Below are positions 26,075 to 33,420 of a DNA stretch of 64,000 nt, one piece after another (position 1 is the first letter of the stretch; every line of letters begins with the position of its first letter). Source of the DNA: RZZS01 sp964491785. GTDB lineage: Bacteria > Pseudomonadota > Alphaproteobacteria > Micavibrionales > Micavibrionaceae. The DNA lies in assembly GCA_964491785.1 (NCBI GenBank), contig CAZBGS010000006.1:62001-126000 (forward strand), in the 5' to 3' direction. Position numbers and translations under genes: made by a program. The notes under the pieces are model-generated. The model did not search any database and was not told where the DNA came from. It worked only from the letters and a program-made list of their open reading frames with translations.

Positions 26075-27444
26075 GCCTTGCACCGATGGATATGGATACC
26101 ATTAACGACATTATTTTTGTCACCATCCTGTTTCCGCCAGTAATATTCACCGTCCTTTTGATCCATGAACTCGGACATTTCTGGGCAGCACGATTTTTTA
26201 ACGTGCGCATAGACCACTTCTCAATCGGCTTGGGCCGCGAATTATGGAGTTTCGAGGACAAAAGAAAAACAAGATGGATATTCAGACTTTTTCCGTTAAG
26301 CGGCCATGTGCATTTCGCCGGAACCGGCAATAATACATATTCCGGCAGGCCGGACGGCAGGCTGCTATCGGAATCGCCATGGCATGTCCGTATGCTGGTA
26401 ACCGCGGCTGGCCCGGCAATCAATGTCGTAACACCTTTTTTTCTTCTGGCTTTTGCCATTAACCTCACCGGACTGCCGGTAGTCCGGCCCCTGATTACCG
26501 GTGTGGAGATAAACGAAGTCGCCTATCACGCCGGAATCAGGCCGGGCGACAAAATATTAAAGCTCGATGGCAGGGAGGTCAGGGCTTACGAGGAAATACA
26601 AGAAGCTACAAAACCTTTGCCTCCGCAGCCTATCAGCCTGCTCGTTGAAAGGGATGGCAACCTGCTAACATATGAAATGACGCCTTCCGTAATTTCATAT
26701 GTTAGCAAGAAAGGACTGAAGAAAGAGCATGGCCGCATTGGCGTAATGGTTCATCATCGTCCTTACAAATTTAAAGCCCTCGAAAGTGTCGATGGTGTTG
26801 AAGTCAAGGACGATCCGGAACAGGCAAGGCAGCTTCTTCTCGATCGCCTGGACGGCTATGCAATTCTCGGCATGAACTCCGTAGACGGCAAACGCCATGA
26901 TTATCTGGTTGAACTTTATTCTTCGGTAAATAAGGGGTTGGAAGATCCTCGTAATAAATACTATCAGTCCTTTTTCGCCGGGCCTCTATCCGATAACGAG
27001 TACCTGCGTCTCTCCTTCACTGAAGCACTCGCTGCTGCTATAGATATTCACATCCGTATAACAAGTAACATTTTTAAATTACCCTTGCAGTTATTGCCGG
27101 TAGATTCCGGAGAGTTTGCCCCTAAAGCTCTGGTATCCGTCGACAGCTCGGTATTTAAGTACCTGGCGTACCGATTTTTCTACATGGCTTCTCTGATTTC
27201 GGTATTCATAGCTTTTATTAATCTTGTCCCGTTGCCCGGTCTTGACGGCAGCAAGATCGTTATGGGCATTGCAGAGCTGGCGATCGGCAGGAAGGAAGCG
27301 GAAAGTAAGCGGGCATCCATTCTGTTCTGGACGCTGATAACCCTCTATCTGTCAGTTCTGGTAATCAATATCCCCAATCTTTCCGTTTTCCTTGGCAAAA
27401 AAGTCGAGCACGCCGGCGAATTCTTTAAAGGAAGCGATTTGTAA
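26071..27444 (+). CDS. Site-2 (M50/RseP-type) intramembrane zinc metalloprotease with PDZ domain
   Basis: This 457-residue membrane protein has HELGH at residues 32-36 in the first membrane segment (LLIHELGHFWAARFF). PDZ-like features follow around 140-215 (VAYHAGIRPGDKILKLDGREV), and the second zinc-site motif is INLVPLPGLDGSKI near 385-398. The order matches RseP, which cuts anti-sigma factors and signal-peptide remnants in the inner membrane. The middle (220-320) is an insert without known similarity. I use the GTG at 26071, which overlaps the upstream stop; ATG at 26086 is an alternative. Whether this is the main RseP or an extra paralogue cannot be judged here. Confidence 0.88.
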   Translation: MSLAPMDMDTINDIIFVTILFPPVIFTVLLIHELGHFWAARFFNVRIDHFSIGLGRELWSFEDKRKTRWIFRLFPLSGHVHFAGTGNNTYSGRPDGRLLSESPWHVRMLVTAAGPAINVVTPFFLLAFAINLTGLPVVRPLITGVEINEVAYHAGIRPGDKILKLDGREVRAYEEIQEATKPLPPQPISLLVERDGNLLTYEMTPSVISYVSKKGLKKEHGRIGVMVHHRPYKFKALESVDGVEVKDDPEQARQLLLDRLDGYAILGMNSVDGKRHDYLVELYSSVNKGLEDPRNKYYQSFFAGPLSDNEYLRLSFTEALAAAIDIHIRITSNIFKLPLQLLPVDSGEFAPKALVSVDSSVFKYLAYRFFYMASLISVFIAFINLVPLPGLDGSKIVMGIAELAIGRKEAESKRASILFWTLITLYLSVLVINIPNLSVFLGKKVEHAGEFFKGSDL

Positions 27445-27520
27445 TTATCGGAACTATTCAACCAGCGGAACAGGTTTGCTAATAGTAATATCTCCGTTAT
27501 CAGTAAAAGGCGACGTTTCA

Positions 27521-27916
27521 GTGCTGTTTGAAAAACAATCAAGCGAAATAAAAAGACTTGAGACTCTGGCGGACTGGCTTGATACGAAATTCAGACTTCC
27601 GGGAACCCAATTCCGCTTCGGCATTGATGCAATTATCGGTCTTTTTCCGTTCTTCGGGGATTCGATAACTGCGTTGACTACCGTTTATCTTCTGGGTATT
27701 GCTTCGCAACTGGGAGTTCCCGGACGTATATTGATACAGATTGCGTTGAACGGGATCATCGACTGGCTGGCAGGGTCTGTTCCGCTATTTGGCGATCTGT
27801 TTGATTTCGGCTTCAAGGCCAACCGCCGCAACGTCGATCTGATCCGCAGATATCTTGTCGGACGCCCGAACGACGAAACGATAGAAGGCGAAGTTATCGA
27901 CAAGAAGATTTCATAA
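27521..27916 (+). CDS. DUF4112 family protein
   Basis: A 131-residue protein with the DUF4112 pattern: LDTKFRLPGTQFRFGIDAIIGLFPFFGD, then two hydrophobic segments and VPLFGDLFDFGFKANRRN. It is a small inner-membrane protein of unknown role. I start at GTG 27521, with AAAGG at 27506-27510, because this gives the usual 15-20 residues before the conserved core. An upstream in-frame start at 27392 would add 43 residues read from the end of the protease gene. The small lipoprotein gene follows 15 nt later. Confidence 0.75.
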   Translation: MLFEKQSSEIKRLETLADWLDTKFRLPGTQFRFGIDAIIGLFPFFGDSITALTTVYLLGIASQLGVPGRILIQIALNGIIDWLAGSVPLFGDLFDFGFKANRRNVDLIRRYLVGRPNDETIEGEVIDKKIS

Positions 27917-27931
27917 CTAAAAGGAGAGAAA

Positions 27932-28090
27932 ATGAAAAAACTAACCTGGATGGCCCTGATTCTTCTGTCAGCCTGCGCCTGTCCCCGGACTGAAAGCTAC
28001 GAAGACGTTCCTTACGATATGGAGAGGACGGCGGGTACAGGCATGATAGACAGAGGTTGCCTGCAAAGAGCATTGCCAGACTTCCGTTAA
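27932..28090 (+). CDS. Small lipoprotein (52 aa)
   Basis: MKKLTWMALILLSAC is a lipoprotein signal with lipobox LSAC, followed by a short hydrophilic tail (about 37 residues, ending ALPDFR) with two more Cys. AAGGAGAG lies just before the ATG. It is too small for a fold to be named. It closes the 24932-28090 plus-strand run and is followed at once by the large inverted repeat at 28101. Confidence 0.75.
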   Translation: MKKLTWMALILLSACACPRTESYEDVPYDMERTAGTGMIDRGCLQRALPDFR

Positions 28091-28100
28091 TAGGAACCGC

Positions 28101-28153
28101 ATATTTCCCCTCAGGTTTGTTCTGTGATGCAAAGCTTACCTCTGGGGAAATAT
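28101..28153 (+). repeat. Strong inverted repeat covering the ribosome-binding site of the next gene
   Basis: ATATTTCCCC (28101-28110) is the exact reverse complement of GGGGAAATAT (28144-28153). An inner AGGT/ACCT pair (28113-28116 and 28138-28141) continues the stem, and TTTG/CAAA can extend it further. The downstream arm contains the GGGGA ribosome-binding site of the lipoprotein starting at 28155. No T-run follows, so a translation-control hairpin fits better than a terminator, though it could also protect the upstream mRNA end. Confidence 0.75.
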
Positions 28154-28154
28154 C

Positions 28155-28454
28155 ATGCGATTATTGCCAGTTATTATTATTTGTTGCCTGACTGCGGCAT
28201 GCGCTGAAGTTACTGCGCCCGCGCCTCTGCGTCAGAGCGGCGACGTGCGGCAGCCAACCGCCAGAGTTCTGGCTAGCCGGTACCAGCCAGTAGCAGCGGG
28301 GATACCGGCGGAGCAGGCAGGAGTGCCCGCCGCCTACTTGCCGCCCCCTGGTTTCTGCCGTGTCTGGTACCCTGAGCGACTGCCTGAACGCCAGCCGGAT
28401 TCCAGCACATGCGATGTCCAAATTCCACCGGGAGCGATCCTGATACGCCGATGA
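28155..28454 (+). CDS. Putative lipoprotein, proline-rich (99 aa)
   Basis: MRLLPVIIICCLTAAC is a lipoprotein signal peptide with lipobox TAAC. The mature part is Pro/Ala-rich (PAPLRQSG, AAYLPPPGFCRVWYPERLP) and contains two further Cys. FCRVWYPERLPERQP resembles a motif seen in small envelope lipoproteins of proteobacteria, but I cannot name a function. The start codon sits 2 nt after a strong hairpin that includes its ribosome-binding site. Confidence 0.72.
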   Translation: MRLLPVIIICCLTAACAEVTAPAPLRQSGDVRQPTARVLASRYQPVAAGIPAEQAGVPAAYLPPPGFCRVWYPERLPERQPDSSTCDVQIPPGAILIRR

Positions 28455-28472
28455 TGACCGTTACGTAATCTA

Positions 28473-28500
28473 TTGACTTTATAGGGTTATCATGTAATTT
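28473..28500 (+). promoter_or_regulatory. Possible sigma-70 promoter of the cold-shock gene
   Basis: TTGACT (28473-28478) and TAATTT (28495-28500) are 16 nt apart. They lie 36 nt before the cold-shock start codon, leaving a short leader with GAGGAGAG. The -10 element is weak. Confidence 0.45.
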
Positions 28501-28536
28501 CTAATGTCGTGTTTACTTTTGAGGAGAGAGTTTTTC

Positions 28537-28749
28537 ATGGCTACCGGTACAGTAAAGTGGTTCAACACACAAAAAGGTTACGGTTTTATTCAGCCCGACG
28601 GCGGCGGAAATGACATTTTCGTACATATCAGCGCTGTTGAAAAAGCTGGGATGCGCTCACTGGCAGAAGGCCAGAGGGTCAGCTATGAGGAACAACACGA
28701 TCCAAAACGTAACAAGATCTATGCAATAAACCTCAAGGAAGCGGCGTAG
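28537..28749 (+). CDS. CspA-family cold-shock protein
   Basis: A 70-residue single cold-shock domain. RNP1 is KGYGFIQP and RNP2 is DIFVHIS, in the usual order after MATGTVKWFN. It is a single-stranded nucleic-acid binder acting as an RNA chaperone. The start at 28537 follows GAGGAGAG; an in-frame ATG at 28504 would add 11 non-family residues. The cold-inducible long leader of E. coli cspA is not present, so this may be a constitutive member. Confidence 0.95.
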   Translation: MATGTVKWFNTQKGYGFIQPDGGGNDIFVHISAVEKAGMRSLAEGQRVSYEEQHDPKRNKIYAINLKEAA

Positions 28750-28776
28750 TTCTTTTTGGCTTCAGATTGCTACTGA

Positions 28777-29418
28777 TCAACTGAAGCCGGTCGTCTTCTC
28801 CGGCCATTCGCAAATATCAGCTATCGGGCACTGCGGGCAGACAGGTTTGCGCGCGGTGCAGATGTACCTGCCATGCAATATCAGCCAGTGATGAGCGTGT
28901 TGCAGGAATTCATCCGGCACGACCTTCTCAAGTACAGCCTCGACCTTCTCAGGCGTAGTCGCATGCGCAAGGCCGGTTCGGTTGGATACCCGGAATATAT
29001 GAGTGTCGACGGCGATGGTTCTCTGGCCGAACGCCACATTGAGCACGACGTTGGCGCTCTTGCGCCCGACGCCCGGAAGCTTGATCAGATCGTCCCGGCT
29101 TTGCGGTATCTGCCCGCCATAAACTTCAACCAGAATCTTAGAAAGAGCCATTATATTTTTGGCTTTGCTATTAAAAAGACCGATGGTCTTTATATGTTCC
29201 TTCAGCCCTTCCTCACCAAGATCAAGCATGTCCTGCGGGGTGGATACCCTGGCGAACAGAGCCCTTGTTGCTTTATTAACCCCCCTGTCAGTGGCCTGTG
29301 CGGAAAGAACCACCGCAATTAAAAGGGTATATGGGTTGGTGTATTCCAGTTCGGTAGCAGGCGCAGGATTGGCCTCCCGGAAGCGGCGAAAAAACTCGTA
29401 AATATTTTCGTCGTTCAT
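28777..29418 (-). CDS. nth: Endonuclease III (DNA glycosylase/AP lyase)
   Basis: A 213-residue base-excision repair enzyme. The helix-hairpin-helix is LPGVGRKSANVVLN near residues 112-125, containing the catalytic Lys, and the catalytic Asp is in VDTHIFRVSNRTGL. The C-terminal [4Fe-4S] cluster has four Cys in ICTARKPVCPQCPIADIC. It removes oxidised pyrimidines from DNA. Length and motifs match E. coli Nth (211 residues). It converges with the cold-shock gene. Confidence 0.96.
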   Translation of the reverse strand: MNDENIYEFFRRFREANPAPATELEYTNPYTLLIAVVLSAQATDRGVNKATRALFARVSTPQDMLDLGEEGLKEHIKTIGLFNSKAKNIMALSKILVEVYGGQIPQSRDDLIKLPGVGRKSANVVLNVAFGQRTIAVDTHIFRVSNRTGLAHATTPEKVEAVLEKVVPDEFLQHAHHWLILHGRYICTARKPVCPQCPIADICEWPEKTTGFS

Positions 29419-29460
29419 ACAAGAGACCCAACCTGAAAACCTGACTAAAGTGATTCCTGA

Positions 29461-29781
29461 TCAGGAAAACACCGGACTGAGGGTTTCCTTTGACCGTAAA
29501 ATCCTCAAGGTCGCTTCCGAGGCAATAAGTTCGGGAGTATTATCTGTGTTTGACCATACTGTAAATGATATATTCTGGCCATCGATATCGCCTGACACAC
29601 GGTATGTCCACTTCTCAACCATTTCGGCCCGAAGCACTCCGGTATCCTCATTGCCCAAAGTAAAAGCATGCTGATTAGTTTGCAGGCCTTCTTTAGCAGT
29701 TTTCCGAAAGATACTGTACAATTCTTCGCCGTTTTGTGATTTTAACAACTCAGCGTTACTGGTTTCATGATTATTGCCCAT
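29461..29781 (-). CDS. Hypothetical protein (106 aa)
   Basis: A soluble 106-residue protein starting MGNNHETSNAELL. The C-terminal half (KWTYRVSGDIDGQNISFTVWSN) looks beta-rich. No Cys, no signal peptide and no family recognised. The ATG at 29781 follows AGAGGA by 8 nt, better than a TTG two codons upstream. It is upstream of nth on the same strand, 42 nt apart, and divergent from ogt. Confidence 0.6.
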   Translation of the reverse strand: MGNNHETSNAELLKSQNGEELYSIFRKTAKEGLQTNQHAFTLGNEDTGVLRAEMVEKWTYRVSGDIDGQNISFTVWSNTDNTPELIASEATLRILRSKETLSPVFS

Positions 29782-29897
29782 TTCCAAATTCCTCTGCCTG
29801 TTTATGTGAAAAAAAATAGCATTATTGCTACCATGTCAAGTAGCTAGTTTTTTAATATTGTCATTAATCAATATGATATAGCCCGCAGAGGTGTCTT

Positions 29898-30467
29898 ATG
29901 AATCTAACTACCCCGGATCTAATATATGCAAAACCTGATGATGTCAGGCGTAAAGGCGGGGGATTACAGATAGCCTGCGGCTGGCAAGAGACTTCGCTTG
30001 GAGAAATGTTGCTGGCGCGGACATCCTCCGGTATTTGCTGGCTCGGTTTTGCCAATGACGAGGGCAGGGCGAAGGCGGAGGAACTGATGCGCCTGCGCTG
30101 GCCCAAGGCCACTTTTGTCGAAAACGAAGGATCCGCTTGTGAAACCGCGAACACCGTAATGGATTTCTGGAAAGGCCGCGCCCGTCTGCCGTTCAGTCTC
30201 CATTTATTTGGAACGGCTTTCCAGTACAGGGTTTGGCAGGCCATGCTCCGGATCCCTTTTGGCCGGACGACAAGTTACAGGGAAATCGCTTCAGGAATTG
30301 GCGCCCCCAAAGCCTGCAGGGCTGTCGGCGCGGCAGTGGGTGCAAACCCCGTATCCCTGATCATCCCTTGCCACCGGGTTCTTCCTTCTTCGGGCGAGAC
30401 AGGAAATTACCTGTGGGGAGTTGCGCTTAAGAAAAAACTTCTGGAAAAGGAACGGGCAAGCCTATAG
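29898..30467 (+). CDS. ogt: Methylated-DNA--protein-cysteine methyltransferase
   Basis: A 189-residue suicide repair protein. The active-site motif is IIPCHRV with Cys158, and the helix-turn-helix region FQYRVWQAMLRIPFGRTTSYREIA precedes it. A ribonuclease-H-like N-terminal domain occupies residues 20-100. It transfers the methyl group from O6-methylguanine to its own cysteine. The N-terminus (about 25 residues) is longer than in E. coli Ogt (171 residues) and resembles the end of Ada-type proteins, but no Ada metal-binding domain is present. It overlaps the convergent dapB by 6 nt. Confidence 0.93.
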   Translation: MNLTTPDLIYAKPDDVRRKGGGLQIACGWQETSLGEMLLARTSSGICWLGFANDEGRAKAEELMRLRWPKATFVENEGSACETANTVMDFWKGRARLPFSLHLFGTAFQYRVWQAMLRIPFGRTTSYREIASGIGAPKACRAVGAAVGANPVSLIIPCHRVLPSSGETGNYLWGVALKKKLLEKERASL

Positions 30468-31313
30468 CCCCAGAACATCCCGCATGCTGTACAGTCCCGG
30501 CGGCTGGTCTGAGGCCCATAAGGCTGCGCGTATGGCGCCTTTGGCAAATAGGGTGCGGTTATGCGCCTTGTGCCCTAACTCAAGCCGCTCGGCCTCGCCA
30601 AAGAAGGTAACTGTATGCTCGCCGACGACATCACCGCCGCGCGCGACGGCAAAACCGATTTTGCCGCTCGTCCTCTCTCCAGTCTTGCCGTGCCTTGAAT
30701 ACTCGGCGACATCATCGAACTCATCTCCTCTGCCTTTGGCTGCCGCCTTGCCCAGAGCCAGTGCCGTCCCGGAAGGTGCATCTGCCTTGTGCTTGTGATG
30801 AGCTTCGAATATTTCCAGATCCCATTCATGTCCAAGTCTGGCCGCTGCCTGCTCGACAAGCGCAAGTAACAGGTTAACGCCGATACTCATGTTGGGAGCG
30901 TAGACCAGCGGGGCCTCTCTCGCGGCATCGCGCAATTCCTGCTCGTCTCCGGGCGCAAGCCCGGTCGTTCCTATGACATAAGCCTTACGGTGTTTCGCGG
31001 CCAGCCATGCGTGCTTGCGGGATGCTTCGGGCGAAGTGAAATCGATAACTACATCTGAAATAGAGAATAGTTCATCCGGATTTGTTGATATAACCGCGCC
31101 GCATTCACCCATATTAAGATGAGTGCCGATGTCTTCGCCCTCACCGGGAAAGCCTGCCTTGATCACTCCACCCGAAAGACGAACCGAAAGTCCGTTCCGA
31201 AGCGTCAATATTTCCCGGCATACCAGCGAGCCTACACGCCCGGTGCAACCGGCAACGCCGATATTGACAATATTATGACCAGCCATATCCAAATCCGTCG
31301 CTTTATTAACCAT
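30462..31313 (-). CDS. dapB: 4-hydroxy-tetrahydrodipicolinate reductase
   Basis: A 283-residue enzyme of lysine/diaminopimelate synthesis. The nucleotide-binding loop is IGVAGCTGRVG near residues 17-27. The DapB signature is EAHHKHKADAPSGTA, with the catalytic His pair and Lys. The C-terminus has GHKAHNRTLFAKGAIRAALW. It reduces the dihydrodipicolinate intermediate with NAD(P)H. The start could be 31313 or the Met nine codons on; neither has a clear ribosome-binding site. A long hairpin lies upstream. Confidence 0.95.
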   Translation of the reverse strand: MVNKATDLDMAGHNIVNIGVAGCTGRVGSLVCREILTLRNGLSVRLSGGVIKAGFPGEGEDIGTHLNMGECGAVISTNPDELFSISDVVIDFTSPEASRKHAWLAAKHRKAYVIGTTGLAPGDEQELRDAAREAPLVYAPNMSIGVNLLLALVEQAAARLGHEWDLEIFEAHHKHKADAPSGTALALGKAAAKGRGDEFDDVAEYSRHGKTGERTSGKIGFAVARGGDVVGEHTVTFFGEAERLELGHKAHNRTLFAKGAIRAALWASDQPPGLYSMRDVLGL

Positions 31314-31420
31314 GCGACCAGCATAGTTCCTTTTTTAAAGCCAGTAAAAAAAAACTTCGAAGTGTTGGAGGATAAAGTCTCCGGGGGTATGGCAATCTGA
31401 AATCGTGAAAGTGGCAAATC

Positions 31421-31477
31421 CGCTAAGACACCTTGGGAATTTTTCTTTCTTTGAAAAAATCCTAAGGTGCCTGAGCG
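31421..31477. repeat. Long imperfect hairpin (about 24 paired bases) between dapB and a small gene
   Basis: The arms are 31421-31444 and 31454-31477. Pairs include CGCT/AGCG, AG/CT, CACCTT/AAGGTG, GGGA/TCCT (one G-T pair) and TTTTT/AAAAA, with three mismatches, around a 9-nt loop CTTTCTTTG. It follows the small 31488 gene on the minus strand and precedes dapB. Termination, mRNA protection or a dispersed repeat are all possible. Confidence 0.7.
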
Positions 31478-31487
31478 ATATTAGCTC

Positions 31488-31676
31488 TTACATTTCAAAT
31501 GGTTTAGCTTGAAGCTTAGCAGCCTTGTGAGCTTCTGGAGAGCCATCGCTTGCCAGAAAGGCGGCATCAGTAGCTTCTTCTTCTGTAAGCTCGCGGTCTT
31601 TGGGGCCAAACATTTTTTCCATCGCTCCCGCGGCAACCAACATTATGGTGCTAAGTCTTCCTGTTATCGTATCCAT
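31488..31676 (-). CDS. Small hypothetical protein (62 aa)
   Basis: A 62-residue, Cys-free protein starting MDTITGRLSTIMLVAAGAMEKMFGP. The weakly hydrophobic N-terminus is followed by an acidic helix (RELTEEEATDAAF). GGAGA lies 8 nt before the ATG, which supports real translation. No family is recognised. It lies 111 nt upstream of the next hairpin-separated gene (dapB) and downstream of dnaJ on the same strand. Confidence 0.6.
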   Translation of the reverse strand: MDTITGRLSTIMLVAAGAMEKMFGPKDRELTEEEATDAAFLASDGSPEAHKAAKLQAKPFEM

Positions 31677-31744
31677 TATTATTCTCCATAATTATTAAAC
31701 ATAATATGGATATTCTTTGTTTATCGATTTGTCAATCCAATTTA

Positions 31745-32920
31745 TTATTCTTTAAGATCGTCCCACAAGTCTTTGACCTTGGAGAAGAATCCCGAAGATG
31801 CCGGACTGTGCTTGCTGGCGGCGTTTCCGCCCAGGGTTGCGTCAAGCTGCTTAAGCAGGTCTATCTGTTTGCGGGAGAGATTGACCGGGGTTTCTACCTG
31901 AACCTCTATATACATGTCGCCCCTGGCGTCAGAACGCAGGGTACTCATGCCCTTGCTTCGAAGCCGGAATTGCTGGCCGCTTTGAGTTCCTGACGGAACC
32001 TTGACTTTAGTTCGCTGCCCCTCGATGGTAGGCACCTCGACTTCACCGCCGAGCGCCGCAGTTGTCATCGGGATCGGAACGCGGCAATGAAGGTTCGCGC
32101 CTTCACGCTGGAAAAATTTATGTGGCCGTATGGCAAGCAGTACATACAGATCGCCGCTTGGCCCGCCGCGCAATCCCGCTTCGCCTTCTCCTGCAAGCCT
32201 TATACGCCGACCCGTGTCGACCCCCGGTGGAATCTTGACTTTAAGGGTCTTTTCCTTCCTGACCCTGCCGGCCCCCCCGCACTTTTTGCAGGGATCGCGA
32301 ATTATCGATCCCTGACCCTGACAGGTCGCGCAGGTTCGCTCGATAGTAAAAAAACCCTGCTGCATGCGAACCCGTCCGGAACCTCCGCAGGCAGGGCACG
32401 CCTCGGAACCGGTTCCCGGCTCGCCACCTTTGCCATCACAGCGGTCGCAGATTTCGTTGGAGGGCAGGGTGATGGTTGCCTCCCTCCCGCGGAAGGCATC
32501 CTCAAGAGAAATTTCATAAGTGTACTGGACATCGGAACCGCGAACCGGGCCGGTGCCTGCGCGCCTTCCTCCGCCCCGTGCCTGCCCCATAAAATCCCCG
32601 AACATGTCCTCGAAGATATCGGAGAACGCACCGCCGAAGCCGGGCCCGAAATCGGAAGGATTGAATCCGCCGCTCCCGGCTCTTGCGCCGCCCATGCTTC
32701 CGTCGAAAGCCGAATGTCCGAACCGGTCGTAAGCCGCTCGTTTCTGCTCGTCTTTCAGTACGTCATAGGCCTGATTTACTTCCTTGAGTTTCTCTTCGGC
32801 ATCAGGATCTTTGTTTCTGTCCGGATGATATTTCATCGCAAGTTTGCGATAGGCTTTTTTCAGTTCCTCGGCAGGGGCGTTTTTCTGTACGCCCAGGACT
32901 TCATAAAAATCCTTTGGCAT
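31745..32920 (-). CDS. dnaJ: Chaperone protein DnaJ (Hsp40, type I)
   Basis: A 391-residue complete type I Hsp40. The J-domain has HPD at KYHPDRN near residues 30-36. A Gly/Phe-rich region follows (GGARAGSGGFNPSDFGPGFGG). The zinc-finger domain has four repeats: CDRCDGKG, CPACGGSG, CATCQGQG and CKKCGGAG. The C-terminal substrate-binding domains complete the protein. It stimulates DnaK ATPase and delivers unfolded clients. It lies 4 nt after the small J-domain gene, so the three chaperone genes are expressed as a set. Confidence 0.98.
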   Translation of the reverse strand: MPKDFYEVLGVQKNAPAEELKKAYRKLAMKYHPDRNKDPDAEEKLKEVNQAYDVLKDEQKRAAYDRFGHSAFDGSMGGARAGSGGFNPSDFGPGFGGAFSDIFEDMFGDFMGQARGGGRRAGTGPVRGSDVQYTYEISLEDAFRGREATITLPSNEICDRCDGKGGEPGTGSEACPACGGSGRVRMQQGFFTIERTCATCQGQGSIIRDPCKKCGGAGRVRKEKTLKVKIPPGVDTGRRIRLAGEGEAGLRGGPSGDLYVLLAIRPHKFFQREGANLHCRVPIPMTTAALGGEVEVPTIEGQRTKVKVPSGTQSGQQFRLRSKGMSTLRSDARGDMYIEVQVETPVNLSRKQIDLLKQLDATLGGNAASKHSPASSGFFSKVKDLWDDLKE

Positions 32921-32924
32921 TAAT

Positions 32925-33272
32925 CTATGCCCCCCGGTCGCTGGTATCGGCGAAAGGCCATAGAATCTCCTTTAGATAAGATCTTATGCCGCCAATAAAA
33001 CTCTGCCCGCTGTTGTCGTTGGACACCGAAGGCTTAAGCCGCTGGCGAAGCAGTGCGTTGTAACGCTTGCGCCGACGAGAATTTCTGATCAGGTTATAGG
33101 CTTCATTGAGCATGCGTATCTGCATTTCCGCTCTTTTGCGGTCTTTGGGATTTCTGTCGGGATGATATTTCATCGCCATCCGGTAATAGGCGCGCTTTAT
33201 TTCCGCTTCGCTAGCCCGGGGCGAAACCTGTAGTATCTGGTAGCAGTTTTGCTTGTATCTGATCTCGTCCAT
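32925..33272 (-). CDS. Stand-alone J-domain protein (type III) between dnaK and dnaJ
   Basis: A 115-residue protein made of a J-domain (residues about 8-75) with HPDRN intact (MKYHPDRNPKDRKRAE), plus a 40-residue tail that ends in an amphipathic segment (GIRSYLKEILWPF). It lacks the Gly/Phe and zinc-finger regions of DnaJ. It should stimulate DnaK at a particular site or client; the target is unknown. The start ATG follows AGGA by 11 nt. Its position inside the dnaK-dnaJ operon is uncommon. Confidence 0.88.
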   Translation of the reverse strand: MDEIRYKQNCYQILQVSPRASEAEIKRAYYRMAMKYHPDRNPKDRKRAEMQIRMLNEAYNLIRNSRRRKRYNALLRQRLKPSVSNDNSGQSFIGGIRSYLKEILWPFADTSDRGA

Positions 33273-33304
33273 CGCCGAAACATTCCTGAATTCTTCTACA
33301 GGCC

Positions 33305-33322
33305 CGCCTGCCCAGACAGGCG
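33305..33322. repeat. Small inverted repeat downstream of dnaK
   Basis: CGCCTG (33305-33310) pairs with CAGGCG (33317-33322) around CCCAGA. This is a common intergenic palindrome type; here it lies between the dnaK terminator and the small J-domain gene. Confidence 0.4.
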
Positions 33323-33377
33323 CAAATAGCTGTTATAAAGGGTTTCCGCTCAGTATGCCAGTTATTATCAGCCCACG

Positions 33378-33409
33378 GGAAAACGCCGGCGTCAAGACCG
33401 GCGTTTTCC
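33378..33409 (-). terminator. Intrinsic (probably partial) terminator after dnaK
   Basis: A 12-bp perfect stem, GGAAAACGCCGG (33378-33389) with CCGGCGTTTTCC (33398-33409), and an 8-nt loop. The T-run is inside the 3' arm. It lies 11 nt after the dnaK stop but before two J-domain genes on the same strand, so it may set the DnaK:DnaJ ratio. Confidence 0.75.
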
Positions 33410-33420
33410 TTGAGCCAATA

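Noticed and set aside
24935..26083. A 382-codon open frame antisense to the 24932 gene, and similar long antisense frames in atpA (57734-58453).
   Set aside because: These are mirror frames created by codon bias. The sense proteins have coherent sequence, coupling to neighbours and known motifs, and the antisense ones do not.
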